Made by a program: the position numbers and the translations under genes. A stretch of 64,000 nt of DNA from Woeseiaceae bacterium. Lineage in GTDB: Bacteria > Pseudomonadota > Gammaproteobacteria > Steroidobacterales > Woeseiaceae. Below are positions 34,734 through 45,071 of this stretch, in pieces. The stretch's first letter is position 1. Each line of letters opens with the position of its first letter. The notes beneath the pieces are model-generated. The model was not told the origin of the DNA, ran no database searches, and was given only the letters and a program-made list of their open reading frames with translations. The stretch spans positions 124,001 to 188,000 of the forward strand of contig JAOIZZ010000001.1 of the NCBI GenBank assembly GCA_028227395.1, written 5' to 3'.

Positions 34734-35720
34734 GTGTTAACAAATAGTACGATATTGGTAACTGGTGGTACTGGCTCTTTCGGTCATACTTTTCTTCCTA
34801 TGACTTTGGATAAATATAATCCTAAGAAGATCATAGTTTTCTCTAGAGACGAGATGAAGCAATGGGAAATGGCCAAACTCTTTCAGAATGACGGCCGTGT
34901 GAGATTTTTTATTGGAGACGTTAGGGATCGCGATAGACTTTATCGTGCGCTTGATGGCGTAGATTATGTTGTGCATGCAGCAGCTACCAAAATCGTGCCA
35001 ACAGCAGAGTATAATCCATTCGAATGCGTCAAAACTAATGTAATAGGAGCTATGAACCTAATCGATGCTTGTATTGATAAAGGTGTAAAGAGAGTGGTAG
35101 CACTTTCGACAGATAAAGCAAGTAGTCCAATTAATTTATATGGCGCTACGAAATTAGCTTCAGATAAACTCTTTGTTGCTGGTAATGCCTACTCGGGTGA
35201 GCATGGTACTCAGTTTTCTGTAGTTAGGTATGGAAATGTAATGGGTTCTCGTGGTTCCGTTATACCATTTTTCAATCAAATAAAATCTACTGGAGTATTA
35301 CCAATCACAGATGAGAGAATGACGCGATTTATGATCTCACTGGAGCAAGGTGTAGAACTCGTTTGGACTGCATTTGATGATATGATTGGTGGAGAAATAT
35401 ATGTCAAGAAGATTCCTTCAATGAAGGTAACTGAATTAGCTTATACAATAGCTCCAGATGCGAAACAGGAAATCGTTGGTATTCGTCCAGGAGAAAAATT
35501 ACATGAGCAAATGATTGGTCATGAGGATGCGGCATCTACTTATTTGTATGATAATTACTATAAAATCCTGCCAACTATTAATGGGTGGGATGGTGATCCG
35601 TTAAGAATTAAAAATGGCACAAAGGTTTCTGAGGACTTCACCTATAATAGTGGAGAAAATACTGAGTGGATGTCTCGAAAAGAGCTAGAAACTTGGTTAA
35701 AAAGTAATCAAAAAAAGTAG
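34734..35720 (+). CDS. pseB: UDP-N-acetylglucosamine 4,6-dehydratase (inverting)
   Basis: ILVTGGTGSFGHTFLPMTL...VFSRDEMKQWEMAKLF...AATKIVPTAEYNPFECVKTNV. Confidence 0.95.
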   Translation: MLTNSTILVTGGTGSFGHTFLPMTLDKYNPKKIIVFSRDEMKQWEMAKLFQNDGRVRFFIGDVRDRDRLYRALDGVDYVVHAAATKIVPTAEYNPFECVKTNVIGAMNLIDACIDKGVKRVVALSTDKASSPINLYGATKLASDKLFVAGNAYSGEHGTQFSVVRYGNVMGSRGSVIPFFNQIKSTGVLPITDERMTRFMISLEQGVELVWTAFDDMIGGEIYVKKIPSMKVTELAYTIAPDAKQEIVGIRPGEKLHEQMIGHEDAASTYLYDNYYKILPTINGWDGDPLRIKNGTKVSEDFTYNSGENTEWMSRKELETWLKSNQKK

Positions 35721-35733
35721 GCCAGATATCAGT

Positions 35734-36837
35734 ATGATTAATTACGGCAAACAAAGCATCAATCAAGATGATATTGATGCAGTCAGTGAAGTTCTAAGGT
35801 CAAATTTTTTAACTCAAGGACCAAAAGTTCGTGAATTTGAGGACAATTTAGCTGAATATATTGATGTTAATTATGCGAAAGTAGTATCAAATGGAACCGC
35901 AGCTCTTCATTTAGCTTATTTGGCGGTTGGTTTAAAGCGGGGTGATATCGTATGGACTACCCCTAATACCTTCGTTTCTACAGCAAATGCTGCGCTTTAT
36001 TGTGGAGCAACTGTAGACTTCGTTGACGTCAATCCAGAGACTTACAATCTATCTATTAAATGCTTGGAAGAGAAGTTGTTGCAAGCAAAAAAGGATAAAA
36101 AACTACCTAAAATAGTAGTTCCAGTTCATTTTTCAGGTCAAAGCTGTGAAATGAAGAGGATCTGGGAGCTATCCAAAGAGTATGGTTTTAGGGTTGTTGA
36201 GGACGCCTGCCATGCATTAGGTGGTGAGTATTTGGGTAAGAAGGTAGGTAGTTGTGAATATAGTGATATGGCGGTTTTTAGCTTTCATCCGGTAAAAATG
36301 ATAACCACAGGTGAAGGTGGAGCGATTGTTACTAATGACAAAATTCTAGATGAAAAAGTTTCGATATTGATGACTCATGGTATCACCAAGGATGATTCTC
36401 TTTTCGTTAATGAAAGTGATGGCAACTGGTATTACGAGCAACAAGTGTTGGGATTTAATTATCGATTAACTGATATTCAAGCGGCATTAGGTATTTCGCA
36501 ATTAAAGAGACTGGATAATTTTGTTCAAAAAAGACGTGAAGTCGCAAAAACATACATAAGTAAAGTAAAAAATCATATTCTACCTTATCAGCATCCTGAT
36601 ACTAATTCTTCATGGCATTTATTTGTTATTCAGACTAGTGATCGAAAGGCTTTGTATCAGAGATTGAAGCAACAAGAAATTTTGACACAAGTGCATTATA
36701 TTCCAGTAGTTAATCAACCTTTTTATGATAGAAAGAAATTAAAAAATAGTGATCATTTGTATCGACATTGCTTGAGTATTCCTATTTATGTGGATTTGAC
36801 AAAAGAAGATCAATTAAGAGTAATAAATAGCTTGTGA
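35734..36837 (+). CDS. pseC: UDP-4-amino-4,6-dideoxy-N-acetyl-beta-L-altrosamine transaminase
   Basis: INYGKQSINQDDIDAVSEVLRSNFLTQGPKVREFE; FSFHPVKMITTGEGGA PLP lysine; follows pseB. Confidence 0.94.
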   Translation: MINYGKQSINQDDIDAVSEVLRSNFLTQGPKVREFEDNLAEYIDVNYAKVVSNGTAALHLAYLAVGLKRGDIVWTTPNTFVSTANAALYCGATVDFVDVNPETYNLSIKCLEEKLLQAKKDKKLPKIVVPVHFSGQSCEMKRIWELSKEYGFRVVEDACHALGGEYLGKKVGSCEYSDMAVFSFHPVKMITTGEGGAIVTNDKILDEKVSILMTHGITKDDSLFVNESDGNWYYEQQVLGFNYRLTDIQAALGISQLKRLDNFVQKRREVAKTYISKVKNHILPYQHPDTNSSWHLFVIQTSDRKALYQRLKQQEILTQVHYIPVVNQPFYDRKKLKNSDHLYRHCLSIPIYVDLTKEDQLRVINSL

Positions 36838-37682
36838 AGGAAAAACTAGCACTGGGTACCGTTCAATTCGGTTTAGATTATGGGATTGTGAATCATAGTG
36901 GACAGGTTAAGTTTGAGGAAGTTAAGAAAATCCTTAGATATGCAAAGAAAAGTAATATTGATACATTGGACACAGCATCATCTTACGGTGACAGTGAGAG
37001 AATTCTGGGTAAGATTGGCGTAGAGGACTGTCAAATCGTAACAAAAACAACCCCTCTTAAAAATAATATCGATGATGTAATTGATAATTTTTATAAATCT
37101 TTAGAAAATCTTAATACTAGTCAGGTTAATGGGTTACTAATTCATGATATCAACGATATCGACAATAAGAACTTCGGCCAACTTTTTAACAAATTAAAAT
37201 TACTTCAAGATCAAGGTCTAATTGGCAAAATTGGTTTTTCAACTTATTCACCAATGCAAATTGATTTTCTATTAAATAACTTTGAGTTTGATTTGATACA
37301 ATTACCATTTAATGTCTTTGATACTAGACTTTCGAAGGGCGGTCAGTTAAAGGCCTTAAAAGATAAGGGTATCGAAATTCATTCTAGAAGTATTTTTTTA
37401 CAAGGTTTGTTATTAAATTTTGAAAATCTTCCAGACTATTTTTCAACTTGGAAAAGGCAATTTAATGATTATCAGTCAATTGTAAATGAAAGTGAGTTGT
37501 CATTACTGGAGTATGCAGTTAATTTTGTATTAAACACCCAAGAAATAGATAAAGTATTAGTGGGTGTAATTAATAAATGTCAGTTAAAAGAAATTGTTCA
37601 AGCTGTAAAAAATAAAAATGGCGTGAAACCTTACCCTATTGATGATATAAAATTAATTAATCCAAACTTCTGGGCAATATGA
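36834..37682 (+). CDS. Aldo/keto reductase family protein
   Basis: LALGTVQFGLDYGI...IDTLDTASSYGDSERILG; overlaps pseC. Confidence 0.85.
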   Translation: MKEKLALGTVQFGLDYGIVNHSGQVKFEEVKKILRYAKKSNIDTLDTASSYGDSERILGKIGVEDCQIVTKTTPLKNNIDDVIDNFYKSLENLNTSQVNGLLIHDINDIDNKNFGQLFNKLKLLQDQGLIGKIGFSTYSPMQIDFLLNNFEFDLIQLPFNVFDTRLSKGGQLKALKDKGIEIHSRSIFLQGLLLNFENLPDYFSTWKRQFNDYQSIVNESELSLLEYAVNFVLNTQEIDKVLVGVINKCQLKEIVQAVKNKNGVKPYPIDDIKLINPNFWAI

Positions 37683-38440
37683 TACTAGCAATACTTCAAG
37701 CTCGTTATTCATCTTCAAGATTGCCGAAAAAGGTGCTTAAGCCGATATTGGGAAAGCCAATGTTGCTTCACCAAATAGAAAGGCTGAAACATTCAAAAAT
37801 GATCGATAAGTTAGTAGTAGCAACTTCGATGAGCTTTTCAGATAATATTATTGAAAAAATGTGCAGAGATAATAATATCGATGTCTTTCGAGGTAATTTA
37901 GATGATGTATTAGATAGATTTTATCAATGTTCAGAGTCTTATGAATCAGATTATATTGTTCGTTTAACGGGTGATTGTCCATTGATTGATTGGAAAGTAA
38001 TAGATGAAACTATCCAATATTTTTTTGAAGGTAATTTTGATTTTGTCGAAACATCATTGAAATTTCCAGATGGATTAGATGCTGAAATTATGACTAAATT
38101 AGCTTTGAAAAGGGCATGGAATGGTGCAAAACTTCCCTCCGAAAGAGAGCATGTTACACAGTTTATTGTCAATAGACCCGAAGAGTTTCGTAACGGTATA
38201 TTTGAGCCAGTTGATGACTTATGTCATCATCGATGGACTGTTGACGAGCCTGAAGACTACGAATTTGTAAAAAAAGTATATCAGGCTTTATATAAAAAAA
38301 ATCCATTATTTCTAATGAAAGATATATTGAATTTATTGGATCAAAATCCAGGATTGATTGAAATGAATAGTAATTTTATAAGAAATGAAGGTTTAGAAAA
38401 ATCATTGATAGAGGATAAAGGATTTTTAAAAAATGTATAA
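37679..38440 (+). CDS. SpsF-type cytidylyltransferase-like protein
   Basis: ILAILQARYSSSRLPKKVLKPILGKPMLLHQIERL; RLTGDCPLID. Confidence 0.85.
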   Translation: MILAILQARYSSSRLPKKVLKPILGKPMLLHQIERLKHSKMIDKLVVATSMSFSDNIIEKMCRDNNIDVFRGNLDDVLDRFYQCSESYESDYIVRLTGDCPLIDWKVIDETIQYFFEGNFDFVETSLKFPDGLDAEIMTKLALKRAWNGAKLPSEREHVTQFIVNRPEEFRNGIFEPVDDLCHHRWTVDEPEDYEFVKKVYQALYKKNPLFLMKDILNLLDQNPGLIEMNSNFIRNEGLEKSLIEDKGFLKNV

Positions 38441-39707
38441 AAAATCAGAGCAATTATTAGATAGAGCGCTTAATTCTATTCCATTAGCCTCTCAAACTTT
38501 CAGTAAGAGCTTGTCTCACTACCCAAGAGGTGTTTCTCCGTTTTTTATTGAGAAAGGTGAGGGCGCAAAAGTCTGGGATGTCGACGGTAATAAGTACATT
38601 GATTTTGTTAATTCTTTAGCTGCAGTAACTCTAGGTTACTGTGATCCAGATATTGACAAAGCAGTATTAAAGCAATTAAAGAATGGAGTGACCTTTACCT
38701 TGCCGCATACCTTGGAAATGGAAGTTGCTGAGAAGTTAATCGAAATTATACCGTGCGCAGAAAAAGTTAGGTTCGCTAAAAATGGTACTGATGCTACAAG
38801 TGCCTCTATTCGAATTGCTAGAGCTTTTACAGGTAAAGAGCATATTGCCGTTTGCGGTTATCATGGTTGGCAAGACTGGTATATCGGTTCGACAGCAAGA
38901 GATCTAGGTGTACCTAAAAGTGTGAAGAGGTTAACTCATAAGTTTGAATTTAATAATATTGAATCATTGGAAAAGATCTTTCTAGAAAGAGAGATCGCAG
39001 GTGTGATTATGGAGCCGATGAATGTGGAGTACCCAAAAAATAATTTTTTACAAAAAGTAAAAGAGTTAACACATAAAAATAATGCCTTATTAATATTTGA
39101 CGAGACTATAACTGGATTTCGTTATTCGTTAGGTGGGGCTCAGGAACTGTTTGATGTTATTCCAGATTTGGCTACCTTTGGAAAAGGCATGGCAAACGGG
39201 TACCCTTTATCTGCTGTTGTTGGAAATAACAAAGTAATGAAATTGGTCGAAGATATCTTTTTTTCGGGAACTTTTGGTGGAGAAACGCTTTCTCTTGCTG
39301 CAGCAAATGCTGTGATTGATAAGTATAAGAAATGTGATGTAATAAAACATTTCTCTGAGGTTGGTACATATTTATCAGAGCAATTCGATAAATTGATTAT
39401 AGATCATAATTTGTCAGATGTTATCTCGATATCTGGACATCCATCATGGAGCTTTATTCAAATAAAAGAATATGAGGGGTATAATTCATTTCAGATTAAT
39501 ACATTTTTTTTACAAGAGATGTTCAAAAGAGGTAAATTAACTTTAGGTACACATAATCTAAGTTACTCTCATAAAAAAGATGAAGTTGATGGCTTGTTAA
39601 AAGTTTATGAAGAAGTTTTTCCATTGATTAAAAGCAATATTGAAAATCATACTTTGTTGGAAAATATAAAATGCGATGTCTTGGAGCCCCTATTCAAGAC
39701 AAGATAG
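38433..39707 (+). CDS. Class III aminotransferase (glutamate-1-semialdehyde aminomutase-like)
   Basis: YPRGVSPFFIEKGEGAKVWDVDGNKYIDFVNSLAAVTLG...TFGKGMANGYPLSAVVG. Confidence 0.9.
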   Translation: MYKKSEQLLDRALNSIPLASQTFSKSLSHYPRGVSPFFIEKGEGAKVWDVDGNKYIDFVNSLAAVTLGYCDPDIDKAVLKQLKNGVTFTLPHTLEMEVAEKLIEIIPCAEKVRFAKNGTDATSASIRIARAFTGKEHIAVCGYHGWQDWYIGSTARDLGVPKSVKRLTHKFEFNNIESLEKIFLEREIAGVIMEPMNVEYPKNNFLQKVKELTHKNNALLIFDETITGFRYSLGGAQELFDVIPDLATFGKGMANGYPLSAVVGNNKVMKLVEDIFFSGTFGGETLSLAAANAVIDKYKKCDVIKHFSEVGTYLSEQFDKLIIDHNLSDVISISGHPSWSFIQIKEYEGYNSFQINTFFLQEMFKRGKLTLGTHNLSYSHKKDEVDGLLKVYEEVFPLIKSNIENHTLLENIKCDVLEPLFKTR

Positions 39708-39864
39708 CATGTTAGTTAGATTGGATTTTGGTTCGCTATTAATTTAAATATATAATGTGAAGATAATAAAAATAGCTCTTAATTTTATTTTGATAATTTT
39801 TACCTCCTATTTATTTATTCTAAAGGATTTATAGCTGCATTGACTTTAATAGGAGTGTCTCTCA

Positions 39865-40893
39865 ATTACTAAAAAACCAAAATTAAAGAAATTAACTGTC
39901 TTGACTGAAGGGGGGAGGATATTTGGCTCGGGTCACATAACACGTTGCCTCTCTATTTGTAGTTATTTTGAAGATAATGGTGTGATTGTAGATTTTATTA
40001 TTGACGGAGATGACAGTATTTTGCCTGCTCTGGAAACTCATTCATTTATTCTCATGGAATGGCTAGATAATAAAGCGACACTAATGAAATTAGAAAAAAG
40101 CTCTTTTATTCTAATTGACTCTTTGAGAGTAACTGATAATCAGATTAGTGATATTCAAAGATTGGATGCTGAGATCATTTATATAGATGACGAACAGAGG
40201 CGAAATGTACTGGATTCTGGTTTTGTTTTAGATTGGACAATTCTGGCAGATAAAAAGAAATATTTTCTACCAAAAAAAGAGTCTATTACTTATCTTTTAG
40301 GTAGTAAATATACACCCATAAGAAAACCATTTAAAATAAATCAAAGAAAGTCTATATCAGATGAAATAAAGACTATTTTTGTCTCATTTGGTGGCTCAGA
40401 TATTAGAAATTTAACCCCAATTACTTTATCGACTTTGTGTAAAAATTATCCAAATCTGAAAAAGAATATTATTATTGGCCCTGGCTTCGAAAATATTGAA
40501 AATATTCAATTTCTTCAAGATAAAAATACTAATCTCGTTACAAATGCAAATGCATTGATAATGGCTAATTTGATGCAAGAAAGTGATGTAGCTATATCAA
40601 GTGGGGGACAAACTCTATATGAATTAACTTCAATAGGTGTTCCCACAATAGCGGTATTATTAGTAGAGAATGCAAGGGAAGATACAGAAGGTTGGGCGGA
40701 GGTTGGAGCTGTTGATTATGTTGGTAATTTTGATGATAAAGATTTAATGGAAAAAATAGTACAATCTGTAAATTCGTTGAAAAGTCAAAATAAAAGAAAG
40801 AAAATGCAGTCTGCTGCAAATAAATTCATAGGTTTTGATGGTGGAGCCAATATAGTAGATGCTGTCTTGAAGATAAGAAATGATAATATTTAG
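39865..40893 (+). CDS. pseG: UDP-2,4-diacetamido-2,4,6-trideoxy-beta-L-altropyranose hydrolase; probable ATT start
   Basis: KLTVLTEGGRIFGSGHITRCLSI and FVSFGGSDIRNLT...AISSGGQTLYEL; ORF track start at TTG 39901 would remove the first strand. Confidence 0.88.
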   Translation: MTKKPKLKKLTVLTEGGRIFGSGHITRCLSICSYFEDNGVIVDFIIDGDDSILPALETHSFILMEWLDNKATLMKLEKSSFILIDSLRVTDNQISDIQRLDAEIIYIDDEQRRNVLDSGFVLDWTILADKKKYFLPKKESITYLLGSKYTPIRKPFKINQRKSISDEIKTIFVSFGGSDIRNLTPITLSTLCKNYPNLKKNIIIGPGFENIENIQFLQDKNTNLVTNANALIMANLMQESDVAISSGGQTLYELTSIGVPTIAVLLVENAREDTEGWAEVGAVDYVGNFDDKDLMEKIVQSVNSLKSQNKRKKMQSAANKFIGFDGGANIVDAVLKIRNDNI

Positions 40894-41761
40894 AGACAGA
40901 GCTTCAACTGTGCTTTATGAAGTGCTTTCAGCATTAGATAATCATACTAAATTTCTAATGCCGGTCAATATTTGCCCTGTAGTTCCTGAAACCTTCTTAA
41001 AGGCAAATATAAAATTTGATTTTATTGATATCAATCTTAAAACTTTATGTATGGATGAAGTTTTAGCGTTAAAATCTATAAAAAACGATAGCTCAATAGG
41101 TGGAGTTTTATTTGTTAATACATTTGGAGTTGATATTGAAGTTGAGGAGTTCTTCCAAAAGTTAAAAAATATTAATCCTGATATCTTTATCATATATGAT
41201 CAATGTCTTTCGATTCAGGATTTCGAATTTAACCCTGATGAATCATTATCGTCTTTAGCGCTTTTTAGTTCAGGATACTCTAAGTATGTTGATTTGGGCT
41301 TTGGCGGCTATGGATTTCTAAAGAATAATGAATTTAATGAAACTTTTAAAGATAATAGTAAAGATAAAAGCTTTCTTGATTATAAAGTTAATGTTAAAAA
41401 TGAAATTTCTTTGATGCAAAAGCATAAGTCAAAATTAAATAGTATATATAAGAAAGGAATTCCATCTTATTTACATTTAGGTCAAGAGTTCGAAAATTGG
41501 AGATTTTCAATTTTAATTGACGAGAAAGATAAGTTACTAGAGGCGATTTTTAAAGAAGATGATTTATTTGCAAGTAGTCATTACGAACCGTTAGATCATA
41601 AATATTCAGATAACCCAATAATAAATTCAAATGCTAAGGTTATCTCATCAAGAATCGTAAACCTTTTTAATGATTTTAGATTTACTGATGCAAAAGCAAA
41701 AAGAGTAGTAAAAATTATTAATAATTTTATAAATGATAGACGAAAATTGAAGCCTAAATAA
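40880..41761 (+). CDS. Short divergent DegT-like PLP-dependent aminotransferase fold protein
   Basis: LMPVNICPVVPETFLKANIKFDFIDI, IIYDQCLSIQDF, SSGYSKYVDLGFGGYGFL; 293 aa. Confidence 0.6.
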   Translation: MIIFRDRASTVLYEVLSALDNHTKFLMPVNICPVVPETFLKANIKFDFIDINLKTLCMDEVLALKSIKNDSSIGGVLFVNTFGVDIEVEEFFQKLKNINPDIFIIYDQCLSIQDFEFNPDESLSSLALFSSGYSKYVDLGFGGYGFLKNNEFNETFKDNSKDKSFLDYKVNVKNEISLMQKHKSKLNSIYKKGIPSYLHLGQEFENWRFSILIDEKDKLLEAIFKEDDLFASSHYEPLDHKYSDNPIINSNAKVISSRIVNLFNDFRFTDAKAKRVVKIINNFINDRRKLKPK

Positions 41762-41783
41762 AATACTATTAAGAAAAGTAATT

Positions 41784-42530
41784 ATGCTTATAAAAACTAA
41801 AGCTTGTGCGATAATGCAACCGACATATTTACCTTGGCTGGGCTATTTTGATTTGATAGCTAATGTGAGAGATTTCCTTTTCTTGGATGATGTGAAGTTT
41901 AATAAGAGCTCTTATCATCATCAAAATAAAATCTTAGGTCCAAATGGGGATATTTTGTTAAGTATTCCAACTCATGCGGTAAAAGGCAGGATGGGTAGTA
42001 TGATCAATGATGTTGGTATAGACAGCACTAAGAGATGGCAAAAAAAACATCTAAAATCTATTCAGCAATCCTATAAGAAAGCACCATTTTATGATCAAAT
42101 ATATCAATATGTTGAATCAGTTTTATTAAGTGATATTGAAAAATTAAGTGATCTCAATATAGAAATCATTAAATTATTTTCTTCAATGCTATCCTTAAGA
42201 ACAAATTTTCATGTAGCAAGTAATTTGAAAAATATTTCAAAAGATAGGGTACGAAGATTAATTGATTTTTGTCAAATTAAAGACTGTAATTTTTACTATT
42301 CTCCTCTAGGTTCTCTGGATTATCTGGATACCACAGAGAATAAAGAATTATTTAACGATGCTAATATTGTGGTTTATTTTCAAAAATATGAGTTAATTCC
42401 GTATATGCAGAATCAAAAACAGAAAGAATTTGTACCTTATATGAGTATTTTAGATGTATTAATGAACTGTGGGATTGAGAGTACTAAAAATTTACTTACA
42501 AGAGGTAGACATATGTCTATATTTGAATGA
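41784..42530 (+). CDS. WbqC family protein
   Basis: CAIMQPTYLPWLGYFDLIANVRDFLFLDDVKFNKSSYHHQNKIL. Confidence 0.9.
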   Translation: MLIKTKACAIMQPTYLPWLGYFDLIANVRDFLFLDDVKFNKSSYHHQNKILGPNGDILLSIPTHAVKGRMGSMINDVGIDSTKRWQKKHLKSIQQSYKKAPFYDQIYQYVESVLLSDIEKLSDLNIEIIKLFSSMLSLRTNFHVASNLKNISKDRVRRLIDFCQIKDCNFYYSPLGSLDYLDTTENKELFNDANIVVYFQKYELIPYMQNQKQKEFVPYMSILDVLMNCGIESTKNLLTRGRHMSIFE

Positions 42531-43585
42531 ATAAAAAGATAGAAATAAATAGACATGTTATCTCTAATAAACATCCTCCATATATTATTGCAGAACTATC
42601 TGCCAATCATAATGGCGACATTGAACGTGCTTTTCAAAGCATAAAGGCAGCTAAGGACTGTGGTGCAGATGCGGTTAAAATACAAACTTACACCGCTGAA
42701 ACGATGACGATTAAAAGTGATAGAGAGGAATTTAAAATAAAAGGAGGTTTATGGGATGGCTATGATTTGTATAGTCTCTACAAGTGGGCAGAAACGCCTT
42801 ATGAGTGGCATAAGCCATTATTTGATTACGCTCATAAAATTGGCATTACTATTTTCAGTACCCCTTTTGATGTCACGGCGGTAGATCTTCTAGAAGATTT
42901 GAATGCACCAGCTTATAAAATTGCTTCATTTGAAGTAACAGATTTACCTCTTGTTAAACGCGTTGCACAGACTAAAAAACCTATGATAATTTCAACCGGT
43001 ATGGCTAATCTACAAGAGATTAATGATGTTGTTGAAACCGCTAAACTAAATGGCTGCAGAGATTTGATTTTACTGCATTGTATTAGTTCTTATCCAGCGC
43101 CAGCTTCACAGTCCAACTTGAGAACCATACCTGATTTGGCGGATCGTTTTGAGGTTTTATCGGGCTTATCCGATCATACAATGGGTACAACGATAGCAAT
43201 GGCGAGCGTTGCGCTTGGTGCAAGCGTGATCGAGAAGCACTTTACTCTCAGTAGGGCAGACAAAGGTCCAGATAGTGATTTTTCATTAGAACCTTTAGAA
43301 TTAATAGAGTTATGCGAGGAGACCAAAATAGTTTATCAATCTCTGGGTATTGCTGGTTATGAATTAAAAGATGCTGAGGCGTCAGGATTAAAATTTCGTC
43401 GATCTTTGTATGCAGTTAAAAGTATTAAAAAGGGAGAGAAATTTACGAATGAAAATGTTCGCTCAATTCGTCCTAGTAATGGATTGCTTCCTAAATACCT
43501 AGGATCTATTTTAGGTAAAGCTGCCAAAAAAGATATTGAAAATGGAACGCCATTAACTATTCTTAACACTGGTTTAAGAGATTAA
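42527..43585 (+). CDS. pseI: Pseudaminic acid synthase
   Basis: PPYIIAELSANHNGDIERAFQSIKAAKDCGADAVKIQTYTAETMT; C-terminal SAF domain. Confidence 0.95.
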   Translation: MNKKIEINRHVISNKHPPYIIAELSANHNGDIERAFQSIKAAKDCGADAVKIQTYTAETMTIKSDREEFKIKGGLWDGYDLYSLYKWAETPYEWHKPLFDYAHKIGITIFSTPFDVTAVDLLEDLNAPAYKIASFEVTDLPLVKRVAQTKKPMIISTGMANLQEINDVVETAKLNGCRDLILLHCISSYPAPASQSNLRTIPDLADRFEVLSGLSDHTMGTTIAMASVALGASVIEKHFTLSRADKGPDSDFSLEPLELIELCEETKIVYQSLGIAGYELKDAEASGLKFRRSLYAVKSIKKGEKFTNENVRSIRPSNGLLPKYLGSILGKAAKKDIENGTPLTILNTGLRD

Positions 43586-43635
43586 TTTTAGTTAATAGCT
43601 ATAAAAATTATGATAAATAAAGTTTGGATCAAGAT

Positions 43636-44253
43636 ATGATAAATAAATCAGTATGTATTCTGGATTATGGCAGTGGAAATGTTGGATCTGTGTTTAATCT
43701 CTTAAAGCACATGAAGTTAGATGCAGTAATATCTAACGAAGAGAAAGTAATTCAAAATTCCTCACATTTAATTCTACCTGGTGTTGGTTCCTTCGGTTCT
43801 GCTATGGAGAAAATTACAAATAATCTTCCGTTAGAGGTTTTGGAGAATGAGGTGTTAATTAAAAACAAGCCTTTTTTAGGAATATGTGTTGGTATGCAAG
43901 TTTTAGCGAATTATGGCTTAGAGTTTGGTAAGAATGCAGGTTTAGGATGGATAGATGGAGTTGTTGATATAATGCATTCTGCAGATCATCCTTTACCTCA
44001 TATTGGATGGAATAATGTGGAACGAACTCAGGAGTCAATGCTTATGTCGGGCTTCGAAAAAATAAATGATTTCTATTTTGTTAATAGCTATTGTTTTATC
44101 GCAAAAAATATAAATAATGTTCTTGCTGAGACGACGTACCATGAAAAATTTGTCTCGGTTATTGGGAAAGATAATATAATGGGAGTTCAGTTTCACCCAG
44201 AGAAAAGTCAAGGTGCAGGACAAAAAATAATAACAAATTTCTTGGAATATTAA
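43636..44253 (+). CDS. HisH-like glutamine amidotransferase subunit (nonulosonate-associated)
   Basis: VCILDYGSGNVGSVFNLLKH, FLGICVGMQVLA, GVQFHPEKSQGAG. Confidence 0.92.
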   Translation: MINKSVCILDYGSGNVGSVFNLLKHMKLDAVISNEEKVIQNSSHLILPGVGSFGSAMEKITNNLPLEVLENEVLIKNKPFLGICVGMQVLANYGLEFGKNAGLGWIDGVVDIMHSADHPLPHIGWNNVERTQESMLMSGFEKINDFYFVNSYCFIAKNINNVLAETTYHEKFVSVIGKDNIMGVQFHPEKSQGAGQKIITNFLEY

Positions 44254-45059
44254 TGAAAAAAAATCGTGTTATACCAGTATTGTTACTAAAAAATGGCTGG
44301 TTAGTTCAAAGTAGGGAATTTTCCAGGCATCAAAATTTAGGTAACCCTATAGATGCAGTAAAAAGACTTAGTAAGTGGGCCTCAGATGAGTTGATTTATT
44401 TGGATATATCGCGTGACGATTTATACGATATTAGGCGTGATGACCAAGGTTATAGGAATATAAATTCATTCCTAGGAATCATTGAGTCAATCTCTAAAGA
44501 AGTTTTTATGCCAATGACTATAGGTGGAAAAATAAAAAATCTTCATGATATTGAGAAAAGATTACTTTTAGGCGCAGATAAAATTTCGATAAATACTGAA
44601 GCTTATAAAAACAATAGCTTGATTGAGGATGCCGCAAAAGAATTTGGTTCTCAATGCATTATAGTGTCAATGGATGTTAAGCAAAATGAAAATGGATACA
44701 GTGTTTTCACTAACTTTGGAAAAAATGATACAGGCCATGATCCTCTTTATTGGTCTAAGCGCATGGAGAGCTCCGGTGCTGGAGAGATCTTGTTGAATTC
44801 AATTGATCGTGATGGGACAGGTATAGGTTATGATATCGAATTACTTGATCAAATATCTTCGAAATGCAAATGTCCCATTATCGCTCTCGGGGGAGTTGGT
44901 GAATGGAGTCATTTTAAGGAAGCTCTTGAAAAGACTAGTGTTGACTCAGTTGCGGCGGCCAATATCTTTCAATATACAGATCAAAGTGTCTTCTTAGCTA
45001 AAAAATATTTAGCTAAGAAGGGTTGTAATGTGCGTAAACCAGATTTATTAAAATTATAA
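44253..45059 (+). CDS. HisF-like cyclase/ammonia-channel subunit
   Basis: RVIPVLLLKNGWLVQSREFSRHQNLGNPIDAVKRLSKW...LLNSIDRDGTGIGYDIELL. Confidence 0.92.
   Translation: MKKNRVIPVLLLKNGWLVQSREFSRHQNLGNPIDAVKRLSKWASDELIYLDISRDDLYDIRRDDQGYRNINSFLGIIESISKEVFMPMTIGGKIKNLHDIEKRLLLGADKISINTEAYKNNSLIEDAAKEFGSQCIIVSMDVKQNENGYSVFTNFGKNDTGHDPLYWSKRMESSGAGEILLNSIDRDGTGIGYDIELLDQISSKCKCPIIALGGVGEWSHFKEALEKTSVDSVAAANIFQYTDQSVFLAKKYLAKKGCNVRKPDLLKL
44990..45020. repeat. 13-bp perfect inverted repeat inside hisF-like 3' end
   Basis: CTTCTTAGCTAAA-AAATA-TTTAGCTAAGAAG. Confidence 0.9.
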
Positions 45060-45071
45060 GGTGAGTAATAT

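Noticed and set aside
43636-45059. hisH and hisF as histidine biosynthesis genes
   Set aside because: No other his genes adjacent; position between pseI and a PP-loop sugar amidotransferase fits the amidino-sugar role better.
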